Assembly (NCBI GenBank): GCA_023145835.1
Contig: JAGLDH010000039.1
Coordinates: 1 to 43,460, forward strand
From: Methylococcales bacterium
GTDB lineage: Bacteria > Pseudomonadota > Gammaproteobacteria > Methylococcales > Methylomonadaceae
DNA length: 43,460 nucleotides
Direction of reading: 5' to 3'
Below the pieces are notes generated by a model, which did no database searches, was not told where the DNA came from, and saw only the letters and a list, made by a program, of their open reading frames with translations. The position numbers and the translations under genes are program-made. Position 1 is the stretch's first letter. Every line of letters begins with the position of its first letter. Shown here one piece after another: positions 26,454 to 34,131 of this stretch.

Positions 26454-26924
26454 ATGTTAAAAAACAGACGACAATTCATAAAAAAAATCTTGAGCATAGC
26501 TGCATATAGCTTAGCACTACCCAGTGGTTTTCTCCGTCCATCTTTAGCTAATGCAGAATGGCAAAAAGAAAAGTTTCAACCAAAAGATTATGCAAAAATA
26601 ATAGAACATTTATATGGAAATACTCAATTTATAGAAAGCAAGAAAATCAAATTTAGTCGTTTACCAAAAGTTGCAGAGAATGGTGCTGTTGTGCCCATTT
26701 CAATTTCTAGCACCTTAAAAAAGGTTACCAAAATTTCTATTCTAGTAGAAAACAACCCTCACCCTTTAATCGCAGAATTTTATTTATCCCCAGCCGTTGC
26801 TCCTCATGTCTCTGCCCGCATAAAAATGGCAAAGACAAGTGATGTTATTGTGATTGTTGAAGCAGAGGGGAAGCTTTATAGAAAAACTCAATTCGTTAAA
26901 GTCACAAAAGGAGGTTGCGGCTAA
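26454..26924 (+). CDS. soxY: SoxY sulfur-carrier protein of the Sox pathway
   Basis: Periplasmic carrier that holds sulfur intermediates on a C-terminal cysteine during thiosulfate oxidation, working as a SoxYZ dimer. The N-terminus has a twin-arginine signal (NRRQFIKK, residues 4-11, then a hydrophobic segment to about A33). The C-terminus is KGGCG with the carrier Cys155 second to last. The classic motif is GGCGG, so one terminal glycine is missing here. Length is 156. The stop overlaps the soxZ start (TAATG). The codons for K-G-G also form the soxZ ribosome site. The gene follows thiE by 16 bases. SoxXA, SoxB and SoxCD are not in this window. Confidence 0.95.
   Translation: MLKNRRQFIKKILSIAAYSLALPSGFLRPSLANAEWQKEKFQPKDYAKIIEHLYGNTQFIESKKIKFSRLPKVAENGAVVPISISSTLKKVTKISILVENNPHPLIAEFYLSPAVAPHVSARIKMAKTSDVIVIVEAEGKLYRKTQFVKVTKGGCG
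26908..26915 (+). promoter_or_regulatory. strong Shine-Dalgarno of soxZ inside the soxY carrier motif
   Basis: AAGGAGGT is a full match to the 16S anti-Shine-Dalgarno, with 8 bases to the soxZ ATG at 26924. The same bases encode Lys152-Gly153-Gly154 of the SoxY swinging-arm motif. Confidence 0.9.
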
Positions 26925-27232
26925 TGTCCAGTATTAAAATAAGAACAAAACGATTAGAAAAAACCACTCAAATTAGATCATTGATAACTCATCCTATGGA
27001 TAATGGTCGAAAAAAAGACAAACAAGGCAAGCTAATTCCATCACATCACATTCAAGAACTTACAGTTAAACATAACAATCTACAAATTATCAAATGCCAA
27101 ATGGGTGGTAGTATTTCAAAAAACCCTTACTTTGATTTTTTACTACAAGGTGGAAATATAGGAGATGAAATTACTATTTCTTGGGTAGATAATTTAGGTA
27201 AAACAGACTCTAAAACACATATCATAAAATAA
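26924..27232 (+). CDS. soxZ: SoxZ sulfur-oxidation protein
   Basis: Partner of SoxY in the thiosulfate carrier heterodimer. It has no signal of its own, consistent with co-export on the SoxY Tat signal (family knowledge). The family pattern IKIRTKRL, LITHPMDNGRKKD and HHIQELTVKHN is present, then ISKNPYFDFLLQGG and ITISWVDNLGKTD. Length is 102 from the ATG at 26924. This start is chosen because a perfect Shine-Dalgarno lies 8 bases upstream; an in-frame TTG at 26915 is less likely. It is the last gene of the thiD-thiE-soxY-soxZ unit. Confidence 0.95.
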   Translation: MSSIKIRTKRLEKTTQIRSLITHPMDNGRKKDKQGKLIPSHHIQELTVKHNNLQIIKCQMGGSISKNPYFDFLLQGGNIGDEITISWVDNLGKTDSKTHIIK

Positions 27233-27792
27233 AATCGAGTATTCTATTCTTAATAGTTTATTGCTTACATTTTTAGCTTGTACTCTTTTAAATTATACAT
27301 TTAAAACTATATTTACAGCAGAATAAAAACACATTAAATCATCCAGTTAAAACCAGATTCCTTTTCGCCTTTGTTTCTGCTCCAAATCTATTCACCAAAA
27401 ATCCTTACCGCGTTATGAATTAAGTTTTTGACTAAAAGAAAGGCTGGCATATTCTATTGCAACTTATCCAGCATCCTGTTTTTCAGACCAGAACAGTGTG
27501 TTAACTATAGGATAGGATGTAGACAATGGAGCACAGGACAATAGGTAAAGCCCTAATACAAAATAACTTCTGATTTTTAACTCTTAATTTACATTTAAAC
27601 TAATGAGTCTTAAGTGTTTTTGTCATTATTATATCAATAAATATGTTATAAAGTTAAGTTGAGTTTGCTTTTCAATAAGAACGAACTACATTCTATAGTT
27701 AGGGTTATTTCTTTTATGTAGACTCCAAACATATTGGCACCAGGCACTAGTCTGCATAGTTTATTTCCAAATTAGTATTTTAAATATTCAAA
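27233..27792. other. 560-base intergenic region with a structured leader, no intact gene
   Basis: The longest gene-free stretch. I see no tRNA or intact ORF; the only short frame of note is a 15-codon one at about 27525. On the minus strand, about 27340-27490 reads as amino-acid-like sequence (for example EYASLSFSQKLNS, IDLEQKQRRKGIWF) broken by several stops, so it may be a decayed or repeated element. Near the TolC gene, ATGTAGACT (27716-27724) pairs with AGTCTGCAT (27749-27757), with an inner CCAA-CATA-TTGG, a possible folded leader. Confidence 0.55.
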
Positions 27793-29112
27793 ATGATCAA
27801 AGTAAAATATAAACTTATAATTTTTCTATCTTTTTTTGCATTAAGCCATCAAGTGAATGCACAAGACTTAGTTGAAACCTATCAACTTGCTTTTAAGAAT
27901 GATCCGAAACTCAAAAAGTCTTACTACACTCAATTTTCAGTTGCAGAAAGTAAATCTCAGAGTATTGCACAGATGCTCCCTAATCTTTCTTTTTCGGCAA
28001 GAAGTAGCCGCAATCGATTGTCTAATAAAAAACCAACATTTCAAGCTATTGGTGTTCAGAATTATTGGGATCACGGCCTTTTGATTAATTTTTCCCAACC
28101 AGTTTTTCACTGGGATCATTGGGTACAGTTGAGCCAGTCAGATAATAAAATAGCCAAGGCTGAAGCTGACTATAAATCAGACCAGCAAAGCTTAATGGTG
28201 TTAACGACAGAAGCTTATTTTGATATTTTATCTTCCAAGGATAACTTAGCATTTACATTGTCTGAACAAAAAGCGATTGAACGTCAATTAGAACAAGCAA
28301 AACAACGTTATGATGTTGGTTTAATCGCAATTACCGATGTTTACGAAGCTCAAGCCGGTTATGATGAAGCAATAGCCAATCAAATTGAGGCTGAAAATGA
28401 GCTGGATGATAGTAAGGAAGCATTAAGAGAAATTATTGGAGATAATGATGAAAATATTGTGGGTCTTAACAAACCAATAGACTTTACTCATCCAACACCT
28501 AACAATATATCTGAATGGACAAAAAATGCTGAAGTAAATAATTTTTCAATTATTGCAGCATTAAATGAAGCTGAAGATAAAAGAAAAAATGTTTCCATTA
28601 AACAAGCAGGCCATCTACCAACTTTAGATATTGTTGCCGATTATAGTCTACAAGATGTAAACAGTTCTTTTGGTATTCGTGGAGATACACAGAAGGTTGG
28701 TTTAGAATTAAATATTCCAATATTTCAAGGGGGTGCAACTAGCTCTCAAGCTAAACAAGCTCATTTTGATTATCAAGCTGCTAAAGAAGAGTTATTAGGT
28801 ACAAAAAGGCAAGTTAAACGTCAAATTAGAAACGCTTTTCGAGATGTTGTTTCCAGTCTAAGCCGTGTTAATGCTTTAAAGGCCACTGTTACATCTGCAG
28901 AAAATGCTTTAGAAGCGACAGAAGCCGGTTTTGAGGTGGGTACTCGTACGATGGTTGATGTTTTATCTGAACAAAGAAACTTATATAGAACAAAGAGAGA
29001 TTATTCGCGAAGCCGTTATGACTATTTAATAAATGGTATTAAATTAAAACAGACTGCAAGTAGTTTAACAGAGCAAGACTTAGTCGTTGTAAATCAATAT
29101 CTAGGTAATTAA
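27793..29112 (+). CDS. TolC-family outer-membrane efflux/secretion channel
   Basis: Outer-membrane factor for type I secretion or drug efflux. A signal peptide is at about residues 1-23 (IIFLSFFALSHQVNA-Q). The TolC pattern is typical: LVETYQLAFKNDPKLK at the start of mature protein, two long helical repeats (LEQAKQRYDVGLIAITDVYEAQA and LEATEAGFEVGTRTMVDVLSEQ in parts), and a central GLELNIPIFQGG strand. Length is 439, as usual. No inner-membrane pump or adaptor gene is adjacent, as often seen for tolC itself. It is preceded by the 560-base spacer, so it has its own promoter. Confidence 0.95.
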   Translation: MIKVKYKLIIFLSFFALSHQVNAQDLVETYQLAFKNDPKLKKSYYTQFSVAESKSQSIAQMLPNLSFSARSSRNRLSNKKPTFQAIGVQNYWDHGLLINFSQPVFHWDHWVQLSQSDNKIAKAEADYKSDQQSLMVLTTEAYFDILSSKDNLAFTLSEQKAIERQLEQAKQRYDVGLIAITDVYEAQAGYDEAIANQIEAENELDDSKEALREIIGDNDENIVGLNKPIDFTHPTPNNISEWTKNAEVNNFSIIAALNEAEDKRKNVSIKQAGHLPTLDIVADYSLQDVNSSFGIRGDTQKVGLELNIPIFQGGATSSQAKQAHFDYQAAKEELLGTKRQVKRQIRNAFRDVVSSLSRVNALKATVTSAENALEATEAGFEVGTRTMVDVLSEQRNLYRTKRDYSRSRYDYLINGIKLKQTASSLTEQDLVVVNQYLGN

Positions 29113-29199
29113 TATAAACTTAATTTTGTATGGCAGTCTTTAGTTCGCTATGAAAGAATTAAATTCAGTGTTACACAACATGCTCTTTCTAGTTATACA

Positions 29200-30246
29200 A
29201 TGGATGTAGACTATTTAATTATAGGGCAAGGGTTAGCCGGTAGTTTGCTTGCTTGGGAACTGATCCAGCGAGATAAAAAAGTCATCGTTGTTGATAATAA
29301 TAAAGAAAATGCATCCTTAATTGCTGCAGGATTGATCAACCCAGTCACAGGAATGCGTTTTGTAAAGTCTACTGATGTTGATCATTATCTTCCTTTTGCA
29401 TTACATTATTACCAACAACTCTCCCTTTATTTTCAACAAACATTTTATGTTGAAAAGCCCATGTTACGCGTTATTCGTAATGATAAAGAATTAATTGCCT
29501 GTCAAAAACGACTTATACAAGCTGGCTATCAAGATTATTTATCTAAAATTACGCCATCCTTTCCATTGGTTAATACTTCTTATGGATTATTAGAACAAAA
29601 ACAAACAGGCTATTTATTAACGCAACCGTTACTCAAAAGATTAAAGAAATATTTTATTTCTAAAAATGCATATATAAAAACTGATTGTCTCTACGATGAT
29701 ATTAAGCTAGTTCCCAACTTAATATGGAAACATATTAGACCTAAGCACATTATATTTTGTGAAGGATATCTTGCGATACAGAACCCTTGGTTTTCATGGC
29801 TACCTTTCCAGCCCGTCAAAGGAGAAATTATTACCGCAAGTTCTCCAAAGAAAATTATAGATAGTATTCTTAATTATGGGCAGTGGTTTATTCCGTTAAA
29901 TTCACATCAATTTCGTACCGGAGCATCTTTTGATAGAAATATTTCCGATACGAAGACAACATCTTCTTCAAAAAGTATGCTTCTTAAATCACTTAACCAA
30001 GTTTATCCTGATTTAATACTTGATCACATCATCAATCAACAAGCTGGAATCAGGCCTACTACATTAGATAAACATCCATTTATAGGATCTCATCCCCACT
30101 ATAAAAATTTAGTTTTTTTTAATGGGTTTGGAGCAAAAGGAAGTTTACAAATTCCTTTAAGTTGCCAAAATTTAGTAGACCATTTGATTAATAATCAGCC
30201 GATTATCCTAACGAATGATATTTCAAGATATTATGAAAAAACGTAA
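29200..30246 (+). CDS. FAD-dependent oxidase (DAO family), candidate MnmC1-like tRNA-modifying oxidase
   Basis: A DAO-fold flavoenzyme of 348 residues. GQGLAG at 9-14 is the dinucleotide-binding turn, followed by VIVVDNN and SLIAAGLINPVTGMRF. Near the C-terminus there is GIRPTTLDKHPFIG and NGFGAKGSLQIP, the FAD-contacting DAO pattern. The next gene, which overlaps it, is MnmM/YtqB-like. In E. coli MnmC one domain of this oxidase type converts cmnm5U34 to nm5U34 and a methyltransferase domain finishes mnm5U34. A role as the oxidase half is therefore attractive but inferred. Otherwise it could be a glycine/D-amino-acid oxidase-like enzyme. No signal peptide. Confidence 0.85.
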   Translation: MDVDYLIIGQGLAGSLLAWELIQRDKKVIVVDNNKENASLIAAGLINPVTGMRFVKSTDVDHYLPFALHYYQQLSLYFQQTFYVEKPMLRVIRNDKELIACQKRLIQAGYQDYLSKITPSFPLVNTSYGLLEQKQTGYLLTQPLLKRLKKYFISKNAYIKTDCLYDDIKLVPNLIWKHIRPKHIIFCEGYLAIQNPWFSWLPFQPVKGEIITASSPKKIIDSILNYGQWFIPLNSHQFRTGASFDRNISDTKTTSSSKSMLLKSLNQVYPDLILDHIINQQAGIRPTTLDKHPFIGSHPHYKNLVFFNGFGAKGSLQIPLSCQNLVDHLINNQPIILTNDISRYYEKT

Positions 30247-30805
30247 CTCATTAACTGAACAAGCTCATCAATTAATCTTAAATCATTTAAAAGCAGGTGA
30301 GTTTGCAATTGATGCAACAGTGGGGAATGGACATGACACAGTATTTCTTGCTAAACAAGTCAGTGACCAAGGATTGGTTTTTGGTTTTGATATTCAACTA
30401 CAAGCAATTGAATCTGCACAGACTAATTTATCTAATGAGTTGAATTTTAAAAACACCAAGTTGTTTAATACTAGTCATGAAAACTTAAGTGACTTTATAC
30501 CGAGTCAGTACCATGGAAGAATCAAGGCCATTATGTTTAATTTAGGTTATCTGCCTGGGGGTCATAAAACAATCATTACTCAATCAGATTCTACATTACT
30601 TGCACTTAACCAAGCGATAGAATTATTAGCTACTCATGGAGTTCTTACTATTATGGCTTATCCTGGACACTCAGGTGGTAAAGAAGAAACACAACAAATA
30701 AAGCAATGGTGTAAGCAGCTTAATATGAATGAGTTTGATATAGAACAAATTAATAGTTCAGAAAAAGAAACAGCTCCAGTACTATTTTTTATTATAAAAC
30801 ATTAG
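30233..30805 (+). CDS. MnmM/YtqB-like SAM-dependent tRNA methyltransferase
   Basis: A class I methyltransferase of 190 residues. IDATVGNGHDTVFLAK is the SAM-binding motif I, and NLGYLPGGHKTI is characteristic of the YtqB/MnmM family. MnmM methylates nm5s2U34 to mnm5s2U34 in tRNA (established for the family). I place the start at the ATG at 30233, overlapping the oxidase gene by 14 bases; an ATG at 30215 would add six residues. Its stop overlaps the convergent lpxB stop by four bases, so the two genes share TTAG. The pairing with a DAO-type oxidase supports a role in U34 modification. E. coli MnmC's own methyltransferase domain is a different family. Confidence 0.87.
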   Translation: MKKRNSLTEQAHQLILNHLKAGEFAIDATVGNGHDTVFLAKQVSDQGLVFGFDIQLQAIESAQTNLSNELNFKNTKLFNTSHENLSDFIPSQYHGRIKAIMFNLGYLPGGHKTIITQSDSTLLALNQAIELLATHGVLTIMAYPGHSGGKEETQQIKQWCKQLNMNEFDIEQINSSEKETAPVLFFIIKH

Positions 30806-31950
30806 TCTCGTAACATTTTGACAGCTAAATCAGCCATATTTTTAGATCCACCACCCTGCCCTAGCTTTTTCTTTATGATAGTCAACTCATTCATCATCTT
30901 TTCTCTATAGACAGTACTGTCTAGAATTTCACTAATTTCTTTAGCTAAATTTTCTGCGGTAGCTTCATGCTGTATCAACTCTTTAACAATACCTTTACCT
31001 GCAATAATATTCGGTAAACCAATATATTTTATATTCACAATATATTGAGCTAAAAAATAAGTGACGGCTGATAATTTATAAGCAATCACCATCGGCACCT
31101 TTAATAATGAAACTTCTAATGTCGCAGTACCTGATGTAGTCATAATAACATCACAACATTGAATAACGTCATAAGGCTGGTCTTTAATGACATTAATATC
31201 AATATCTACATTTTTTAAAAATGACTGTAAAAGCTCATCAGTAATTGAATCTGCTTGGGGTAATAAAAATTGTACTCCCTTATATGATTGTGCTAATTTT
31301 TCAGCAGCACCCAGCATAACGGGTAACATTCTATTAATCTCATTGATCCGACTACCAGGAAGGATGCCAATAATAAATTTATTGTCTTGTAATGAAAATT
31401 GAATTAAGTCATCTGCTTTATTCCGAATGGGAGTGACTTTATCAACTGAAGGATGCCCTACGTACTTAACAGGGACACTTTCAGCTTCATAATAAGCAAC
31501 TTCAAAAGGAAAGATGACAGCCATCATATCAATAGCTTTACCATATGTAACGACTCTACCTGGGCGCGATGCCCATACTTGAGGACTGACATAAAATAAT
31601 ACTTTCACACTCTGTTGTTTTGCAAATTGTGCTAATTTTAAATTGAATTCTTTATAATCTACACAAACTAACAAATCTGGTTTTTCAGATGCCACAAGCT
31701 GTTTCATTTGCTTTAAAGCACGGCGAATTTCCCCGTAATGCTTTATCACTTCGAATATCCCAATGACACCAATTCCTGCCGAATCGTATGATATATCAAT
31801 CCCTGCTTGTTGCATTTTTGCCCCGCCCATCCCAATTCCTTTTATCTTAGGCATCTGTTTTTTTAGTTCTAAAAACATATTGGCGGCATGTTGATCACCG
31901 GAGGACTCACCGGCACTAAACATAATTGTTTTGTTGGAAGATTCAGTCAA
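30802..31950 (-). CDS. lpxB: lipid-A-disaccharide synthase
   Basis: Glycosyltransferase family 19 enzyme that joins UDP-2,3-diacyl-glucosamine and lipid X into the lipid A disaccharide at the inner membrane. GESSGDQHAANMF near the N-terminus and VSPQVWASRPGRV are family signatures; ILPGSRINEI and TTSGTATLE mark the sugar-nucleotide site. The length of 382 equals E. coli LpxB. It follows gnnB by 78 bases, which contain a hairpin, and reads as the third gene of gnnA-gnnB-lpxB. The usual lpxA/lpxD/fabZ neighbours are not in the window. Confidence 0.97.
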   Translation of the reverse strand: MTESSNKTIMFSAGESSGDQHAANMFLELKKQMPKIKGIGMGGAKMQQAGIDISYDSAGIGVIGIFEVIKHYGEIRRALKQMKQLVASEKPDLLVCVDYKEFNLKLAQFAKQQSVKVLFYVSPQVWASRPGRVVTYGKAIDMMAVIFPFEVAYYEAESVPVKYVGHPSVDKVTPIRNKADDLIQFSLQDNKFIIGILPGSRINEINRMLPVMLGAAEKLAQSYKGVQFLLPQADSITDELLQSFLKNVDIDINVIKDQPYDVIQCCDVIMTTSGTATLEVSLLKVPMVIAYKLSAVTYFLAQYIVNIKYIGLPNIIAGKGIVKELIQHEATAENLAKEISEILDSTVYREKMMNELTIIKKKLGQGGGSKNMADLAVKMLRD

Positions 31951-31986
31951 AAGAAAGACCTTATATTAAATGTTTGCCTATAACTA

Positions 31987-32002
31987 GCGGACTAAAGCCC
32001 GC
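31987..32002. repeat. short GC-rich palindrome between gnnB and lpxB
   Basis: GCGG-ACTAAAG-CCCGC can fold as a 6-bp stem (GCGGGC / GTCCGC on the minus strand, one G-T) with a 4-base loop. It is much GC-richer than its surroundings. It may be a small REP-like element or a minor terminator. Confidence 0.45.
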
Positions 32003-32028
32003 CCTAAAATTTATATTTTAATACAATA

Positions 32029-33129
32029 CTATTTTGTTAGAACCTTACGAATAACAGCAACAATTTCTTTTATTGATTCGTCTGATAATGAAGGACAAAT
32101 GGGCAAAGAAAAACATTTTTCAGCCACTAATTCTGTGACAGGTAAAGACAGTTCAGCACACTCTTCTTTAAAAACATTTTGTTGGTGTAAAGGAACAGGG
32201 TAATAAACAGCACAAGCAATTTGTTTATCTTGTAATGCTTGCATAACTTCATCACGGCGGTCACATAATAATGTGTACTGATGATAAACGTGCTCCCCTA
32301 CTTCATCTTCATAAGGAGTGGTTAAGGGTAAATCTGCCATTAATTCTGAATACAGGTGCGCAACATGTCTTCGTGATTGATTATATTGATCAATACGTTT
32401 TAATTTTGCTCTTAAAACAACAGCTTGAATTTCATCTAGTCGACTGTTATAGCCAATAACATCATGATAATAGCGAACATCTGAACCATGATTGCGCAAC
32501 ATTTTTAGCATTTTTGCAGTATCATCAGAATTAGTTACGACTAATCCGCCATCACCAAAAGCACCTAAGTTTTTACTAGGGAAAAAACTATAGCCTGAAG
32601 CGTGTCCAATTGATCCCGTCTGTTTTTTATCTATTCTTGCACCGAATGACTGAGCACAATCTTCAATTAATTTTAAATTATGTTTATCACATAATGTTTT
32701 TATTTTAAATAATTCAGCTGGTTGACCAAATAAATGTACTGGCATTACAGCCTTAGTTTTTGGAGTGATCGCTTTTTCTATATTTTCAGCCGTAATATTG
32801 AATGTTTGTTTATCAATATCAACAAATACAGGTTTTGCACCGACATAACAAATAGCTTCTGCAGTCGCAATAAAGGTGAATGCACTGGTAATAACCTCAT
32901 CATCTTTGCTTATTCCTTCAGCCTTTAATGCTAGATGTAGAGCATCGGTACCGGATGCACACCCTATTGCATGCTTAACTCCAAGGTAATCAGCAGCTTC
33001 CTTTTCAAACGCGTGAACATTAGGTCCTAAAATAAAAGAACACTTATTGATTGTTTCAGTCATACTTTGCTCAATTTCATCTTTAATATCAATATATTGA
33101 GCTTGTAAATCTACCATTGGTATCATCAT
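32029..33129 (-). CDS. gnnB: PLP-dependent sugar aminotransferase, GnnB-like (DegT/DnrJ/EryC1/StrS)
   Basis: A DegT-family aminotransferase of 366 residues. The start MVDLQAQY and the PLP lysine K186 in FFPSKNLGAFGDGG are typical, and GCASGTDALHLAL (56-68) binds the cofactor phosphate. GnnB converts UDP-3-keto-GlcNAc to UDP-GlcNAc3N using glutamate. The gene lies 7 bases after the Gfo/Idh/MocA gene and upstream of lpxB, as in bacteria that make 2,3-diamino-glucose lipid A such as Acidithiobacillus. The start could be the first, second or fifth Met; there is no strong ribosome site. WbpE/PglE-like roles in other sugar pathways remain possible, but the lpxB neighbour favours GnnB. Confidence 0.85.
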   Translation of the reverse strand: MMIPMVDLQAQYIDIKDEIEQSMTETINKCSFILGPNVHAFEKEAADYLGVKHAIGCASGTDALHLALKAEGISKDDEVITSAFTFIATAEAICYVGAKPVFVDIDKQTFNITAENIEKAITPKTKAVMPVHLFGQPAELFKIKTLCDKHNLKLIEDCAQSFGARIDKKQTGSIGHASGYSFFPSKNLGAFGDGGLVVTNSDDTAKMLKMLRNHGSDVRYYHDVIGYNSRLDEIQAVVLRAKLKRIDQYNQSRRHVAHLYSELMADLPLTTPYEDEVGEHVYHQYTLLCDRRDEVMQALQDKQIACAVYYPVPLHQQNVFKEECAELSLPVTELVAEKCFSLPICPSLSDESIKEIVAVIRKVLTK

Positions 33130-33136
33130 TAATCTT

Positions 33137-34072
33137 TTACCCGTGCTTTAACAGTTTGGTTATTTCAATTGCAGCTTGTAAAGCGCGTTTACCTGCTTCA
33201 CCAGAGACCAATGGATTATTACCTGTTTGAATACAATTAACAAAATGCTTTATTTCTTCCAAAAGAGCGTCACCATCTTCAAAGACAGATTCTTCACTGA
33301 TAATTTCAGGTATACCTGGAAACATTTCTTTGTCCCCTGTTTTGTGTTTAGTTAACACTTTATTTTGAAAATCAACAGCAATATAAGATGAGGGTCTAAA
33401 CATTCTCATTTTGCGTTCCATTTTCATACTAATTCGGCTGGCTGTTACATTAGCAACACATCCGTTAGCAAAGGTGAGTCGTGCATTGGCAATATCTGTT
33501 CCATTAGTTAAAACAGCTGTTCCGCTAGCATCTATACGAGATATATCAGAATCAATCATTGCTAATATGATATCAATATCGTGGATCATCAAATCTAGAA
33601 CAACACTGACATCGTTTGCGCGGGGGTTGAATGGAGAGAGACGATGTGCCTCAATAAACAAGGGTTTTTCTTCTTTATCTAACCCCGTAATGGCAGGGTT
33701 AAAACGTTCTAAATGACCCACTTGCAAAATGACATTTTTTTCTTTAGCAATTGCAATGAGTTCTTCAGCTTCTTCTACAGTCACTGTTATTGGTTTTTCT
33801 ACTAAAACATGAGTTCCAGCATTTAAAAAATCGCGAGAAACAATATGATGGACTTGAGTGGGTACAACTACACTAACAGCATCAACACTACCTAATAAGG
33901 ATTCATAATTTGTTAAAGCTTGTATGCCATATTTTTCTGCAACATCTTTAGCCGCTTGTTCATTTATATCTACAACAGCGACTAATTCACAATCTTCTAA
34001 AGAGGCATATTTTTCAGCATGAAACTTACCTAAATAACCCGTGCCAATAACTGCACATTTTAGTTTACTCAT
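33137..34072 (-). CDS. gnnA: Gfo/Idh/MocA oxidoreductase, GnnA-like UDP-GlcNAc 3-dehydrogenase
   Basis: NAD(P)-dependent sugar dehydrogenase of 311 residues. The Rossmann motif GTGYLG is at 10-15 and the catalytic EKP at 92-94; HDIDIILAM follows in the C-terminal domain. GnnA oxidises the 3-OH of UDP-GlcNAc so that GnnB can install an amine. The size matches GnnA (about 310). It is the first gene of the gnnA-gnnB-lpxB run, 59 bases after the copper ATPase stop, so it probably has its own weak promoter or reads from the copper genes. The family is certain, and the specific role is inferred from the three-gene context. Confidence 0.85.
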   Translation of the reverse strand: MSKLKCAVIGTGYLGKFHAEKYASLEDCELVAVVDINEQAAKDVAEKYGIQALTNYESLLGSVDAVSVVVPTQVHHIVSRDFLNAGTHVLVEKPITVTVEEAEELIAIAKEKNVILQVGHLERFNPAITGLDKEEKPLFIEAHRLSPFNPRANDVSVVLDLMIHDIDIILAMIDSDISRIDASGTAVLTNGTDIANARLTFANGCVANVTASRISMKMERKMRMFRPSSYIAVDFQNKVLTKHKTGDKEMFPGIPEIISEESVFEDGDALLEEIKHFVNCIQTGNNPLVSGEAGKRALQAAIEITKLLKHG

Positions 34073-34131
34073 CTTTCACTCACAACAGTTTAACCCTCTT
34101 CTTCGATGGGGTTTTAAAACCATCTAGTATA

